Shown here: positions 9,316 through 17,802 of the stretch, piece by piece
Position numbering within the stretch: position 1 is the stretch's first letter
Layout of the letters: each line of letters begins with the position of its first letter
NCBI RefSeq assembly: GCF_018853815.1
Contig: NZ_JAAOMP010000164.1
Location: 1 to 64,000 of the forward strand
DNA length: 64,000 nucleotides
Direction: 5' to 3'
Origin: Acidithiobacillus sulfurivorans
Lineage (GTDB): Bacteria > Pseudomonadota > Gammaproteobacteria > Acidithiobacillales > Acidithiobacillaceae
The notes under the pieces: generated by a model
Database searches by the model: none
The model's input: the letters and a program-made list of their open reading frames with translations, nothing else
Told to the model about the DNA's origin: nothing
Position numbers and translations under genes: made by a program

Positions 9316-9371
9316 ATGTCACAAAACCTTCATCGTACTGTCATCATACTGTCACAATTCTCACTTATCAT
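9316..9371 (+). promoter_or_regulatory. Pho-type promoter of the OprO/P porin gene
   Basis: Four repeats resembling the PhoB half-site (CTGTCAT class) begin at 9317, 9328, 9339 and 9350, exactly 11 bp apart: TGTCACA, CTTCATC, TGTCATC and TGTCACA. A possible -10 (TATCAT) begins at 9366, 16 bp after the start of the last repeat. This arrangement is the known PhoB-activated type, where the tandem Pho box replaces the -35. It implies induction by phosphate starvation. The same geometry is found at 12401-12455. Confidence 0.8.
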
Positions 9372-9497
9372 ACTTTCCATAATTTAATAAAAGACAGTGC
9401 CAAGAGCGTGGCCATATATGAGTCCCCCTGACGATTCGGGAGGACCTATCTTTGTTTTGCGCTCTTGTCAGTGTTTAACTACTGAGGGAGTGTGAAA

Positions 9498-10784
9498 ATG
9501 AAGAAAAAGTATCTGTTAATATCCATGCTGGCAGCATTCGTCTTGAGTCCATTGGCTCATGCTGATGACAAATCGCTGCTGAGTTCCAGTCTCGCCAAGG
9601 AAAAAAGTGATGATTTCAGTCTGAATCTGGGAGGACGTATTCAGGCGGATTACGCGACCTACTTCAATAATCCCATTGAAGGCTCTGCGGGAGCCAAGTT
9701 GCGACGGGCACGCATTTTTACCAGTGGAAATATTGCCCGGGAATGGGGTTTTAAATTTCAGTATGAATTTACCGATACGGCTGCTGCAGGTTTTAAAGAC
9801 GCTTATTTCACTTATTTGGGGCTGCCTAACTCGACCGTTACCTTGGGACAATCCAAAACCTTCTTCAGTATGGATCAGCTCAACAGCTCCAACGACAATG
9901 TCATGATGGAGCGCCCGTTACTGGAAGCCCTGGATGCCTACGGTGACCGGCGCATGGGTCTAAAGCTTACCACCCATGGGGATAACTGGATGCTGGGTCT
10001 GGGTGGTTTCATGAATGCCCTGGATGAAAAACAAGTGACCAGCTATAGCGGCATTGTTCGCAGCGGAACCAATAAAAATACGGCGTTGAGTACGAAAACC
10101 AGCAACACCAATCAGAGTGGCATTTACACCATCAGTGGTCGCGCAACTTATGTTCCAGTGCACAGCGAAGGAAGCGATCTTTATTTCGGGGCTAATCTGA
10201 ATTACACCGGCTTTGGCGAGCAAAACAAGGCGGCTTTGTATGCCACCCGTCCGGAAACCAGTGTCGCCAGCACCAAACTGCTGGAGGCATATGTCAGCAA
10301 TCCCAGTTCACAGTTTCAATATACTCTGGAAACAGCTGCTGTAGCCGGACCTTTTTCTATTGAGGGCGCTTATGTGGGGGCCAATGTTTCCCGTCGTAAT
10401 GGCTTGCCCACTGCGAGTTTCAATGGGTATTACGTCCAGGCCAGTTATATCCTGACGGGGCAATCCCGTAACTTCAAACCCAAAATTGGTGAATTTCATT
10501 ATTTGAAGGACATCGGACCTGGTGGCGCATGGGAAGTGGCCTTGCGTTATGATCGCCTGAACATGAATGACGCCAAGGCCGGAATTTATGGTGGTCGCGG
10601 CAGTAACATCACGGCGGGTATCAACTGGTATGCCAATGAGCATGTGCGTCTGATGCTGGATTATTCTCATGCCCACATTGGCGATATTCCCACCAGCGCA
10701 CCGGCAGGAGCCAGTTATGTGAATAGTCCCCTCTATAACACGGATTTGAATATTCTCCAGCTCCGTGGCCAGTTTCTGTTTTGA
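9498..10784 (+). CDS. outer-membrane phosphate-selective porin (OprO/OprP family)
   Basis: This 428-residue protein has a clear signal peptide cleaved after AHA. The mature part starts with the OprO/P-like NLGGRIQADYATYF strand, continues with alternating beta strands (GLKLTTHGDNWMLGLGGF and others) and ends in a terminal phenylalanine, the usual outer-membrane beta-barrel signal. OprP-type porins take up phosphate or pyrophosphate. The start at ATG 9498 is preferred over GTG 9492 because GAGGGAG lies at a suitable distance. The Pho-type promoter upstream and the phytase-like gene downstream agree with a phosphate role. Confidence 0.88.
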   Translation: MKKKYLLISMLAAFVLSPLAHADDKSLLSSSLAKEKSDDFSLNLGGRIQADYATYFNNPIEGSAGAKLRRARIFTSGNIAREWGFKFQYEFTDTAAAGFKDAYFTYLGLPNSTVTLGQSKTFFSMDQLNSSNDNVMMERPLLEALDAYGDRRMGLKLTTHGDNWMLGLGGFMNALDEKQVTSYSGIVRSGTNKNTALSTKTSNTNQSGIYTISGRATYVPVHSEGSDLYFGANLNYTGFGEQNKAALYATRPETSVASTKLLEAYVSNPSSQFQYTLETAAVAGPFSIEGAYVGANVSRRNGLPTASFNGYYVQASYILTGQSRNFKPKIGEFHYLKDIGPGGAWEVALRYDRLNMNDAKAGIYGGRGSNITAGINWYANEHVRLMLDYSHAHIGDIPTSAPAGASYVNSPLYNTDLNILQLRGQFLF

Positions 10785-10798
10785 CACCATAAAATCAG

Positions 10799-10820
10799 GC
10801 CGGGCGTAGTTATGCCCGGC
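10799..10820 (+). other. intercistronic hairpin
   Basis: A perfect 7-bp stem (GCCGGGC/GCCCGGC) with an 8-base loop lies between the porin stop and the phytase-like gene. No T-tract follows. It could be a partial terminator or an mRNA-stabilising hairpin that raises porin expression above that of the downstream gene; this role is inferred. Confidence 0.55.
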
Positions 10821-10834
10821 TCCGGGGAGCTTCT

Positions 10835-12130
10835 ATGAATCAACAATGGATATTGCGTAGCTTGGGTGTATGGGCGCTGATACTGGGTTTACCGGTCAGC
10901 GCTGCGGATTTGGCCGCTGCGGACGTGCAAATTCCGCTGGCGGAAGTGTCCGTGGCTGGTCATCCCCTGCACCTGACGGTGGGAATGGGTAGCGGCTTGA
11001 CCCATGCTCAGGGTGCGCCAGACGATATTTTTTATGCGGTGACAGATCGCGGTCCGAATATAGCGTGCAATAAGTCAGCGAAAATATTCGGATCACAAAT
11101 TTGTCAGGGAGATGGCATGGTGTTTCCGGTTCCCACTTTTACGCCCAGCATTTATAAATTGCAGGTTACGGATGACCATGTAAAGGTTCTTCAGTCCTTG
11201 CCTTTGCATGCGGCCAATCAAACGGCGATGACGGGACTTCCTCCGGCACTGATGCATTCAGAACAGGCCCTGAATGCCGAGCTGCAGCCGCTGGGAAGCA
11301 GCCCAAACGGGATAGACAGTGAATGTATTGCCGCGTTAAAGACGGGCGGGTTCTGGGTTGGTGAGGAGTATGGTCCGAGCCTGCTGCGCGTGAACGCCGA
11401 AGGGGTGGTATTGGAACGCCTGGTTCCCAAAGGCAGTGAAAGCGATTATGCAGGCAGTGCGGTGCCCATTCGGGCGGCACTTCCGCCCTTGCTGGTAAAG
11501 CGTACGGTGAACAGAGGTTTTGAAGGGATCGCTTTGGCTCCGGATCGGCGCGCTCTTTTTGTCACTTTGCAAAGTCCCTTTTCCAATCCGGACAAAGAAA
11601 CCTTTAAGCATTCCCGCAATGTGCGCATTCTGAAAATTACACTCGATGAGCAGGGTAACTTTGAGAAAATGGCGGGTGCCTATGTGTTTCAGATACCCAG
11701 GGCGGATCAATTGGCACCGGGTGAACAACAGAAGGATGTGAAGGTTTCAGCGCTGAGTGCCGTCAATGATCATGCGGTTTTGGCCATGCTGCGTGCCGGT
11801 AAGGGGGTTCAGGTCTATTTGCTGAATTTTGCCCATGCCAGCAGTCTGCTGGGCACCGCCTGGGCCAAGACCGAAGCGTCGCCCAGCCTGGAGGCTCAAG
11901 ACGATCTGGAGCCGGTGGGTATTACACCTGCCAAGGCGACCCTGATTTATGATGCTTCGGTAGGGCATGACAAATTACCGGAAAAAGTCGAAGGCATGTC
12001 CTTGCTGAATGATCGGGAACTGGTTTTTATCACCGATAATGATTTCGGTATTCGTGGCGACCAGACCGCAATGCTGCGTGTTCCTCTGGATGCCAGGGCT
12101 GTGGCATTGTTGCGCCAGTCGGCCCGTTAA
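10835..12130 (+). CDS. secreted phytase-like / esterase-like beta-propeller protein
   Basis: This 431-residue protein has a signal peptide (cleavage near VSA-ADLAAA). Its sequence fits the phytase-like domain (PF13449-type): VGMGSGLTH near the N-terminus, the FYAVTDRGPN motif, SSPNGIDSECIA, GFWVGEEYGPSLLRV, NRGFEGIAL and the late LVFITDNDFG motif. Members are exported and thought to release phosphate from organic esters, although activity is proven for few. It follows the OprO/P porin by 50 bp and is probably part of the same Pho-controlled transcript. The substrate is not predictable. Confidence 0.8.
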   Translation: MNQQWILRSLGVWALILGLPVSAADLAAADVQIPLAEVSVAGHPLHLTVGMGSGLTHAQGAPDDIFYAVTDRGPNIACNKSAKIFGSQICQGDGMVFPVPTFTPSIYKLQVTDDHVKVLQSLPLHAANQTAMTGLPPALMHSEQALNAELQPLGSSPNGIDSECIAALKTGGFWVGEEYGPSLLRVNAEGVVLERLVPKGSESDYAGSAVPIRAALPPLLVKRTVNRGFEGIALAPDRRALFVTLQSPFSNPDKETFKHSRNVRILKITLDEQGNFEKMAGAYVFQIPRADQLAPGEQQKDVKVSALSAVNDHAVLAMLRAGKGVQVYLLNFAHASSLLGTAWAKTEASPSLEAQDDLEPVGITPAKATLIYDASVGHDKLPEKVEGMSLLNDRELVFITDNDFGIRGDQTAMLRVPLDARAVALLRQSAR

Positions 12131-12142
12131 AAAGGGGTATTT

Positions 12143-12343
12143 ATCCTGAAAACGGTAGTGGGCCTGGGGGCTTTTTGCTCCCACGTCCCTTGCCTGTTGT
12201 TCTAAGGCTCATCCTGCTGTCAGGAGAGAACTCGCCCTTTGGCTCAGACAGCTCTCCTGACGGGCGCAGGATTTCACCAAGAACAACAACGGCGCGGGCT
12301 AAAGTCGCTGCAAAGCTCTCAGGCCCACTACCGTTTTCAGGAT
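12143..12343. repeat. repeated hairpin element, copy 2 (complete, with terminal inverted repeats)
   Basis: The element is bounded by 24-bp perfect inverted repeats at 12143-12166 and 12320-12343 (left end ATCCTGAAAACGGTAGTGGG...). Inside are nested stems: TTGTTCT 12197-12203 with AGAACAA 12280-12286, ATCCTGC 12211-12217 with GCAGGAT 12266-12272, and GTCAGGAGAG 12219-12228 with CTCTCCTGAC 12252-12261. The short length, terminal repeats and lack of an open frame resemble a MITE. It accounts for most of the non-coding gap 12131-12495 and may also stop transcription from the upstream gene. Confidence 0.8.
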
Positions 12344-12400
12344 TATGGATGCCTTTTTCAACCCGTTTCTGTCATAATCGATATATCTATATGGAAATAA

Positions 12401-12455
12401 CGTCACAAAAAGTTCATAAAACTGTCATCATCTTGTCATATAACCTCGTTATTAT
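12401..12455 (+). promoter_or_regulatory. Pho-type promoter of the OprD-like porin gene
   Basis: Four half-sites start at 12401 (CGTCACA), 12412 (GTTCATA), 12423 (TGTCATC) and 12434 (TGTCATA), again exactly 11 bp apart. A -10-like TATTAT begins at 12450, 16 bp after the start of the last repeat, the same as in the 9316-9371 promoter. PhoB-dependent control is therefore likely. A further isolated TGTCATA at 12370 is out of phase. Confidence 0.8.
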
Positions 12456-12495
12456 GCCCACAGTGTTGCAAAGAACCCTAAATCGAGGAGGTCAC

Positions 12496-13854
12496 ATGTT
12501 GAAGAAAAACCGCGTTGCCGTTGCACTGTTTGCTGCCCTGAGCGGCTTTGCTGCCGTGGCTCATGCCGACACCAGTTCCACAGGAAATACCTTGGCTGAC
12601 TTTTTTATGCACAGCAAGGTGGATGGACAGATTCGTTCGTATTACTTCAACCGCTTTTTTGGTGGAACCCAGCCAAATGCCAGAGCCTTTTCTCTGGGTG
12701 GTTATATTAATGTGCATACGCCTTCTGCAGCCGGTTTCAGCGCTGACGTGGGTTTTTATACAGCCAATAGCTTGGGAGCCAATCCTGGCAATCAGACTGT
12801 CAACGATGTGACATTGATGGGATTGGGTGACTCCATCAATGCGTTGGGTCAGGCATACCTGCAATATGCCATTCCCGATGTGGTGATGATTCGGGCGGGT
12901 AACCAGGAAGTGAACACGCCTTTTGTCAACGGTTCTGATTCCCGCATGATTCCGGCCACTTTCCAGGGCGTTTTTGCACAAGTGACGCCTTACTGCGGCT
13001 GGAACATATACGGTATGCGGATGTTCCGCTGGAAGAGCCGCACCTCCGGTGACTATTACCGCGATAACCTGTATTACAACACCGGTTTCGACGGTGATCC
13101 CATTTATGGTGGCGCCGCTGACCTGCCCGCAGGTACGCCAGCTTCTAATGGCATTTTGGCGTTTGGTACAAGTTACAAAAGATATGGCATCAACGCCCAA
13201 GCTTGGTATTACAACTTCTATAACTTTACCAATATGTTCTACGGTGATGCCAGCTATACCCTGAAAACCGGTATGGGGCTGGATCCATTCCTGGGCGGTC
13301 AGGTGGTGCGTGAATGGGATGCCAATAGTCGTCTCAATGGCACCAACGGCGCTGGTGAAGTTGATCATTTCAAAGGTAATAGCGTCAACAGCACGACTTG
13401 GGGTGTGGAAGGCGGTGTCAAATATAATCTGGATAACGCCATATTCGGCAAGGGTGCGCTGACAGCCGCGTACAATGAAATTGAGTATCACCCCGGAGCT
13501 ATCGGTGGTGGTGCCATTGTTTCTCCCTATACCGTGGGTTATGCAACGGATCCCCTCTACACCACGTCCATGATTCGTGGTCTGGTAGAAATGGGTCCTG
13601 GTCATGCCTGGAAAATCAGCCTGAGTCAGCATTTCCTCAATAACAGCTTTTTGTTTCAGACTTCCTACGCCCAATATCAGTTACAAGCGAATGGTTCTGC
13701 CAACGATATCTATGGCGATCTGACCTACTTCCCCAAGGGATTCCTCAAGGGTCTGTCCATTCGTGATCGCGTAGGTGTGGCGCATGGTGACTTGTCTGCG
13801 GCGCAGGCCGGCTACTTCATCTACAACCGCGTGATGCTGACCTACGCATTCTAA
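12496..13854 (+). CDS. outer-membrane porin, OprD family
   Basis: This 452-residue protein has a signal peptide ending AHA-DTSS. The mature N-terminus (HSKVDGQIRSYYFNRFFGG) and the segment RAGNQEVNTPFVNGSDSRMIP match the OprD pattern, in which a strand with the YYFNR motif and a TPF-NG-D-RM loop are conserved. The C-terminus ends RVMLTYAF with the barrel-closing phenylalanine. OprD porins take up small solutes such as amino acids or organic acids; this one is placed under a Pho-type promoter, so a phosphorus-containing solute is plausible. The start at 12496 follows GAGGAGG; the frame is open further upstream without a good start. Confidence 0.87.
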   Translation: MLKKNRVAVALFAALSGFAAVAHADTSSTGNTLADFFMHSKVDGQIRSYYFNRFFGGTQPNARAFSLGGYINVHTPSAAGFSADVGFYTANSLGANPGNQTVNDVTLMGLGDSINALGQAYLQYAIPDVVMIRAGNQEVNTPFVNGSDSRMIPATFQGVFAQVTPYCGWNIYGMRMFRWKSRTSGDYYRDNLYYNTGFDGDPIYGGAADLPAGTPASNGILAFGTSYKRYGINAQAWYYNFYNFTNMFYGDASYTLKTGMGLDPFLGGQVVREWDANSRLNGTNGAGEVDHFKGNSVNSTTWGVEGGVKYNLDNAIFGKGALTAAYNEIEYHPGAIGGGAIVSPYTVGYATDPLYTTSMIRGLVEMGPGHAWKISLSQHFLNNSFLFQTSYAQYQLQANGSANDIYGDLTYFPKGFLKGLSIRDRVGVAHGDLSAAQAGYFIYNRVMLTYAF

Positions 13855-13886
13855 GCTGACGCATACTGCGAAACTCAGGGAGAACA

Positions 13887-14435
13887 ATGATGATTGCCAA
13901 AAAACATGTATTACTCGCGGTAATGGTGATGGCGGCGGCTGGTTGTGCGGAAGCCCCATTTCAGGGCTGTCCTGCCAACAAGGCGCCGGTAGCGGCGCCT
14001 GTGGTGGCCCCGGCTCCTGCCCCCGTTCCTGTTCCGGCGCCCATTGCGCCGGTGCAGCGTACGGTCCTGCAGAGCAAACCCATTACCATCACGGGTATCA
14101 ACTTCAAGCTGAATTCTGCAAAGCTCATGAGTCATGACATCCAGGTTCTGGATCAAGTGGCAGATTTTGCCCAGAAGCACAGCAGCGCGGTACTGGATGT
14201 CAATGGTTACTGCAGTAAGGTGGGCAGCTACGCCTACAACCAGCGTTTGTCAGAACAGCGCGCTGACAGTGTTGCTCAGTATTTGGAAGCTCATGGCGTG
14301 TCCCGTTCGCGGATGGTGCTGAAGGGCCATTCCTACAATGATCCGGTGGCCAGTAATGCAACGCCGCAGGGCCGTTTTGCCAACCAGCGGGTGGAAATTA
14401 ATTCGACCATTCAGGTGGAAAAAACCGTCAACTAA
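13887..14435 (+). CDS. OmpA-like peptidoglycan-binding lipoprotein
   Basis: This 182-residue protein has a lipobox (MAAAGC) giving a lipidated cysteine near residue 20. A proline/alanine-rich linker (PAPAPVPVPAP) of about 35 residues follows, then a C-terminal OmpA domain (residues about 65-175) with the conserved NGYCSKVGS...NQRLSEQRADSVAQYL motif and RVEI ending. It probably links the outer membrane to peptidoglycan. It lies 32 bp after the OprD-like gene and is closed by a strong terminator, so the two are probably cotranscribed. AGGGAGAA precedes the start; an ATG three bases later is equally possible. Confidence 0.88.
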   Translation: MMIAKKHVLLAVMVMAAAGCAEAPFQGCPANKAPVAAPVVAPAPAPVPVPAPIAPVQRTVLQSKPITITGINFKLNSAKLMSHDIQVLDQVADFAQKHSSAVLDVNGYCSKVGSYAYNQRLSEQRADSVAQYLEAHGVSRSRMVLKGHSYNDPVASNATPQGRFANQRVEINSTIQVEKTVN

Positions 14436-14507
14436 CGGTCAAGGCATCGCCTGATAATGTAACGATTTTACCTCTGCAATACTCATGGCATTGCTCCTCC
14501 TCTCCTC

Positions 14508-14530
14508 GCCCCGCTCTGCGGGGCTTTTTT
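14508..14530 (+). terminator. rho-independent terminator after the OmpA-like gene
   Basis: A perfect 7-bp GC-rich stem (GCCCCGC/GCGGGGC) with a 3-base TCT loop is followed directly by six Ts. It lies between the OmpA-like gene and the convergent waaF. Confidence 0.93.
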
Positions 14531-14547
14531 ATTACGGGTATTTCGGA

Positions 14548-15651
14548 TTATCGAGGAGCGAGTTGCTGGAGAACCTGTGCGGGAAGCAGATCTTCCATGC
14601 AGCGGTGGTGCTTGAGGGGGCATTCTCTTTTAGCGCAGGGGCTGCAGGAAAGTCCCAGACGCAGGGCCACGGCGCCGGTCGATAAGGGCGGGGTCATTTG
14701 CAGGGGCGTCGATCCATACAGCGCTATGAGCCGGCTCCCGACGGCCCCGGCAATATGCATCAGGCCCGAATCATTGCTGACCGTGATTTCTGCCAGTGAA
14801 AGCAGGTCGATGGCTTCCGTGAGGCTGCTGCGTCCACCCAGATCAAGCACTGTCGGGACAGCTTGCGCGATGGCCTGGGTGATTTCGGCGTCTTTCGGAC
14901 TACCGAAAAGCCACACCGGTCGTCCTGCCTGAGTCAGTTGCTGGGCCAGGCTGATCCAATGGCGTATAGGCCAGCGTTTGGCCGGACCGTATTCTGCTCC
15001 GGGTGCGAGGGCCACCAGCCCTGCACCGGGATTTTGGATATTCAGACGTTGCAGCGTGACGGCCAGCGCACCGTGATCCACCATCAGACGTGGTGCGGGT
15101 AATTGCGTGGGTTGCGGCAAGCGTCGCGGTAACCCCAGGGCCACAAAACGATCTACCGTACGTGGCAGGTGTTTTTTGTCCAGGTGGCGGCGGTCATTGA
15201 GCAGCATTTTTCGGGCATTGCCACCAAAGCCGCTGCGGTTGGGAATCTGGGCCCAGTAAGGCACCAGTGCAGATTTCAGGCTGTTGGGCAAACAGATAGA
15301 CCAGTCATAATCTTCTTTCTGGAGGGTTTCGGCGATACGGCGGCGTTCCTTCCAGCCCAGCTTGCCGTGGGGAATATCCAGAGGAATGCCGCGCCGTACT
15401 TCTGCCATGCGCGAGGCAACCGGCAGGCTGGCTGAGGGAGCAAGTACATCAATCTGCAATTTTGGCCAGCGCCGGCGCATGACCTGCAATAATACTTGCG
15501 CCATGACCATGTCACCTACCCAGGCAGGACCAATCAGCAGCAGACGGGCCGGTTCATAAGCTCGGGCCAGACGGGTATTATGGGCGGCAAATACGTCTTC
15601 TTCGCCGTAAGGGGGGTCGATGGTTTCCGGTAAAGCCTCTGACATGTTCAT
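14548..15651 (-). CDS. waaF: ADP-heptose:LPS heptosyltransferase (WaaF type)
   Basis: WaaF adds the second L-glycero-D-manno-heptose to the LPS inner core on the cytoplasmic face of the inner membrane. The 367-residue GT9-family protein has the N-terminal IGPAWVGDMVMAQ motif, a LAPGAEYGPAKRWP segment in the nucleotide-sugar site and the late VSNDSGLMHIAGAV and ALYGSTP motifs. The C-terminus carries a cysteine-rich CSPCAKRECPLKHHRCM stretch typical of WaaF. An N-terminal extension of about 35 residues precedes the core. It is cotranscribed with the gmhA-hldE fusion further upstream, which makes the same sugar donor. Confidence 0.93.
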   Translation of the reverse strand: MNMSEALPETIDPPYGEEDVFAAHNTRLARAYEPARLLLIGPAWVGDMVMAQVLLQVMRRRWPKLQIDVLAPSASLPVASRMAEVRRGIPLDIPHGKLGWKERRRIAETLQKEDYDWSICLPNSLKSALVPYWAQIPNRSGFGGNARKMLLNDRRHLDKKHLPRTVDRFVALGLPRRLPQPTQLPAPRLMVDHGALAVTLQRLNIQNPGAGLVALAPGAEYGPAKRWPIRHWISLAQQLTQAGRPVWLFGSPKDAEITQAIAQAVPTVLDLGGRSSLTEAIDLLSLAEITVSNDSGLMHIAGAVGSRLIALYGSTPLQMTPPLSTGAVALRLGLSCSPCAKRECPLKHHRCMEDLLPAQVLQQLAPR

Positions 15652-16412
15652 TTACCCAGAAGCATGATCAGCGCTTCCGCCGTAATCAGGATGATGATGA
15701 TCCATTCCAGAACGGTCTCACGATTATGGCGACTGGCAACAATCATGATTTCCAGCCCTTCATGAATGGCATCGAGTTTTTCATCCAGGGCCCGGAAACG
15801 GCTGGTGAGTTCCAGATCGGCGGAAAGCTCCCGGGAGAGTATTTCCAGTCCCGGCGTTTCCCAGACAATGTCCGGATTGTCCAGCACCGCAAGGCGCGAC
15901 AGGATTTCGGTGCGGGTCGCCGAGGTGGAAGCCAGAAAACGCAGATGACTCCCCCGGCGTCCCGGAAGACGACCGGTACGGGTGACCTCGGAGAGTAAAT
16001 TCAAGGTGGTTTCCAGGAGGGTTTCGACGGCTTCTTCGTGGAGTTCGAGGGCGAGACTTTGGGCCAGACGCAGGGACACCAGGAGGATGCGCTCTTCATC
16101 CAGATGCTTGAGGGTTACGCCATCCCGGCCGACGGCATCCCGCTCACCGGTTTTAATGAATAACTCTTCGACTTTCGGGTTGCTGATAGCCGTAAACTGG
16201 GCCTGAACACTGGCCACAATGCGCGCCTGCAGGGCGGGTCCTGCACCAAAAAAACAAAGAACCCCGGAACGAAATATGGCTACCCAGGCATCCCCGTCGC
16301 GGAGCAGGCGGTGGGCGGGATTGTTATCTACCAGATCCATGTCGAAGGTTTCGTCCCAGTTTTTCAGGGCAATATGGCGTACGGGTTGAATGGCGTGAAG
16401 AATACTACTCAT
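15648..16412 (-). CDS. RMD1/DUF155-family membrane-anchored protein
   Basis: This 254-residue protein resembles the RMD1 (YagE, DUF155) family. It has a soluble N-terminal part, the conserved ILLVSLRLAQSLALELHE segment, the FLASTSATRTEILSRLAVLDNPDIVWE region, and a C-terminal single membrane helix (ETVLEWIIIILITAEALIMLL). Yeast and bacterial members are linked to division or mitochondrial translation, but no biochemical activity is established. It overlaps waaF by 4 bp. A role in the envelope is suggested only by the membrane anchor and neighbours. Confidence 0.8.
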   Translation of the reverse strand: MSSILHAIQPVRHIALKNWDETFDMDLVDNNPAHRLLRDGDAWVAIFRSGVLCFFGAGPALQARIVASVQAQFTAISNPKVEELFIKTGERDAVGRDGVTLKHLDEERILLVSLRLAQSLALELHEEAVETLLETTLNLLSEVTRTGRLPGRRGSHLRFLASTSATRTEILSRLAVLDNPDIVWETPGLEILSRELSADLELTSRFRALDEKLDAIHEGLEIMIVASRHNRETVLEWIIIILITAEALIMLLGK

Positions 16413-16416
16413 GCAT

Positions 16417-17802
16417 TTATCCTTCGGGGAGTAATTTGCCAGGATTCAAAATGCCCTCTGGATCAAACAGTTTTTTGATGGCACGCTGAATGCTGAGATT
16501 TTCGGGGCTGAGTTCCAGGGGTAAAAATTCCCGTTTGCTGCTGCCGATGCCGTGCTCGCCGGAAAGCGTGCCGCCCAGGCGGAGGACCGTCTGAAAGAGT
16601 TTTTGTAGCCCCTGACGGGCACGGCGCATTTCCTCATGGTTTTCGGGGTGCACCAGAAAATTGACATGAAGATTGCCGTTACCGGCGTGGCCAAAGCTGA
16701 CAATGTGCAGGGATTGTTCCTGGGCAATGGCTTCAATGGCTTCCAGTAAATCGCGCAGGCGACTGACCGGGACGACCACATCTTCGTTGATTTTCAGTGG
16801 TGCCATGGCTTTGGTGGCTGGAGACAGGGATTTGCGCGCGGCCCAGAGTGCCGCCGTGGCCCGGGCATCTGTGGCCTCCAGGATTTCCAGATTACCTTCT
16901 CCAGCAAGGGCCTGGCGCATGGCTTCCAGTTGGGCGGGTATGGTTTCACTTTCGCCGTCGACTTCGACCATCAACAGCGCCTGACTGGCAGCGGGCAGGT
17001 CTGTTGCGGCGCCCATACTGCGTACGGCCGCCAAGGCATGAGGATCCATGAGTTCCAGGGCGCTGGGCGTGTGTCTTTGCGCCATGACCCGCTGGACCGC
17101 CGCGCAGGCGCTGGCTGTATTTGTATAGGCAGCGCGAAGCGTGGCTTTGGCCATGGGCAGAGGCAGCAGGCGCAGGGTGACTTCGGTAATCAAAGCCAGC
17201 GTACCCTCACTCCCCACCAGCAAACGGGTCAGATCATAACCGACCACGCCTTTGCTGGTGCGCACTCCACAGCAGAGCGTTTCCCCGCAGCCGGTGACGG
17301 CGCGCAAACCGAGCACATAATCCCGGGTCACCCCGTATTTGACAGCATGCGGCCCCCCGGCATTCATGGCGAGATTACCACCAATCCGGCAATAGGGACT
17401 GCTGCCCGGATCAGGGGGATAAAAAAGCCCGTCCTGGACTACATGGTCATTGATGGCGGCGGTAATCATGCCGGCTTCTACCGTGATGGTCCGGTCTACC
17501 GGGCTGTAATCACAAACTTCCTGCATGCATTCAAAACTGATGACGGCGCTACCGGGTATCGGTTGCGCACCACCCACGTTGCCCGACCCGGCCCCTCTGG
17601 GGATCAGCGGCAAATGATGGCGCCGGGCAATGTGGACGATAGCCTGCACTTCTTCATGGCTCCGGGGAAAAAGCACCAGGGCTGGCAGACAGCTTCCAGG
17701 GGTATCATCACGGCTGTAAATGGACAGGGTATCGATGTCATCCCGAACTCTCTCAGTGTCGAGAGCTGCACGCAGGGCCGGGAGAATGACGGCGATGCTC
17801 AT
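16417..17802 (-). CDS. FAD-binding 2-hydroxyacid (glycolate/D-lactate-type) dehydrogenase
   Basis: This 461-residue flavoprotein of the GlcD/D-lactate dehydrogenase family has a PCMH FAD-binding domain in its N-terminal half ([47 protein letters not shown]). The C-terminal FAD-oxidase domain has [16 protein letters not shown] and the terminal [17 protein letters not shown] motif. Such enzymes oxidise glycolate or D-lactate and pass electrons to quinone or to a partner subunit. No GlcE/GlcF partner lies beside it, so it is probably the single-subunit type. It is coupled (ATGA) to the upstream gmhA-hldE fusion. Confidence 0.88.
   Translation of the reverse strand: MSIAVILPALRAALDTERVRDDIDTLSIYSRDDTPGSCLPALVLFPRSHEEVQAIVHIARRHHLPLIPRGAGSGNVGGAQPIPGSAVISFECMQEVCDYSPVDRTITVEAGMITAAINDHVVQDGLFYPPDPGSSPYCRIGGNLAMNAGGPHAVKYGVTRDYVLGLRAVTGCGETLCCGVRTSKGVVGYDLTRLLVGSEGTLALITEVTLRLLPLPMAKATLRAAYTNTASACAAVQRVMAQRHTPSALELMDPHALAAVRSMGAATDLPAASQALLMVEVDGESETIPAQLEAMRQALAGEGNLEILEATDARATAALWAARKSLSPATKAMAPLKINEDVVVPVSRLRDLLEAIEAIAQEQSLHIVSFGHAGNGNLHVNFLVHPENHEEMRRARQGLQKLFQTVLRLGGTLSGEHGIGSSKREFLPLELSPENLSIQRAIKKLFDPEGILNPGKLLPEG

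Noticed and set aside
12478-13674. A 398-codon open frame antisense to the OprD-type porin.
   Set aside because: No ribosome site or family pattern; it mirrors the porin's codon bias.
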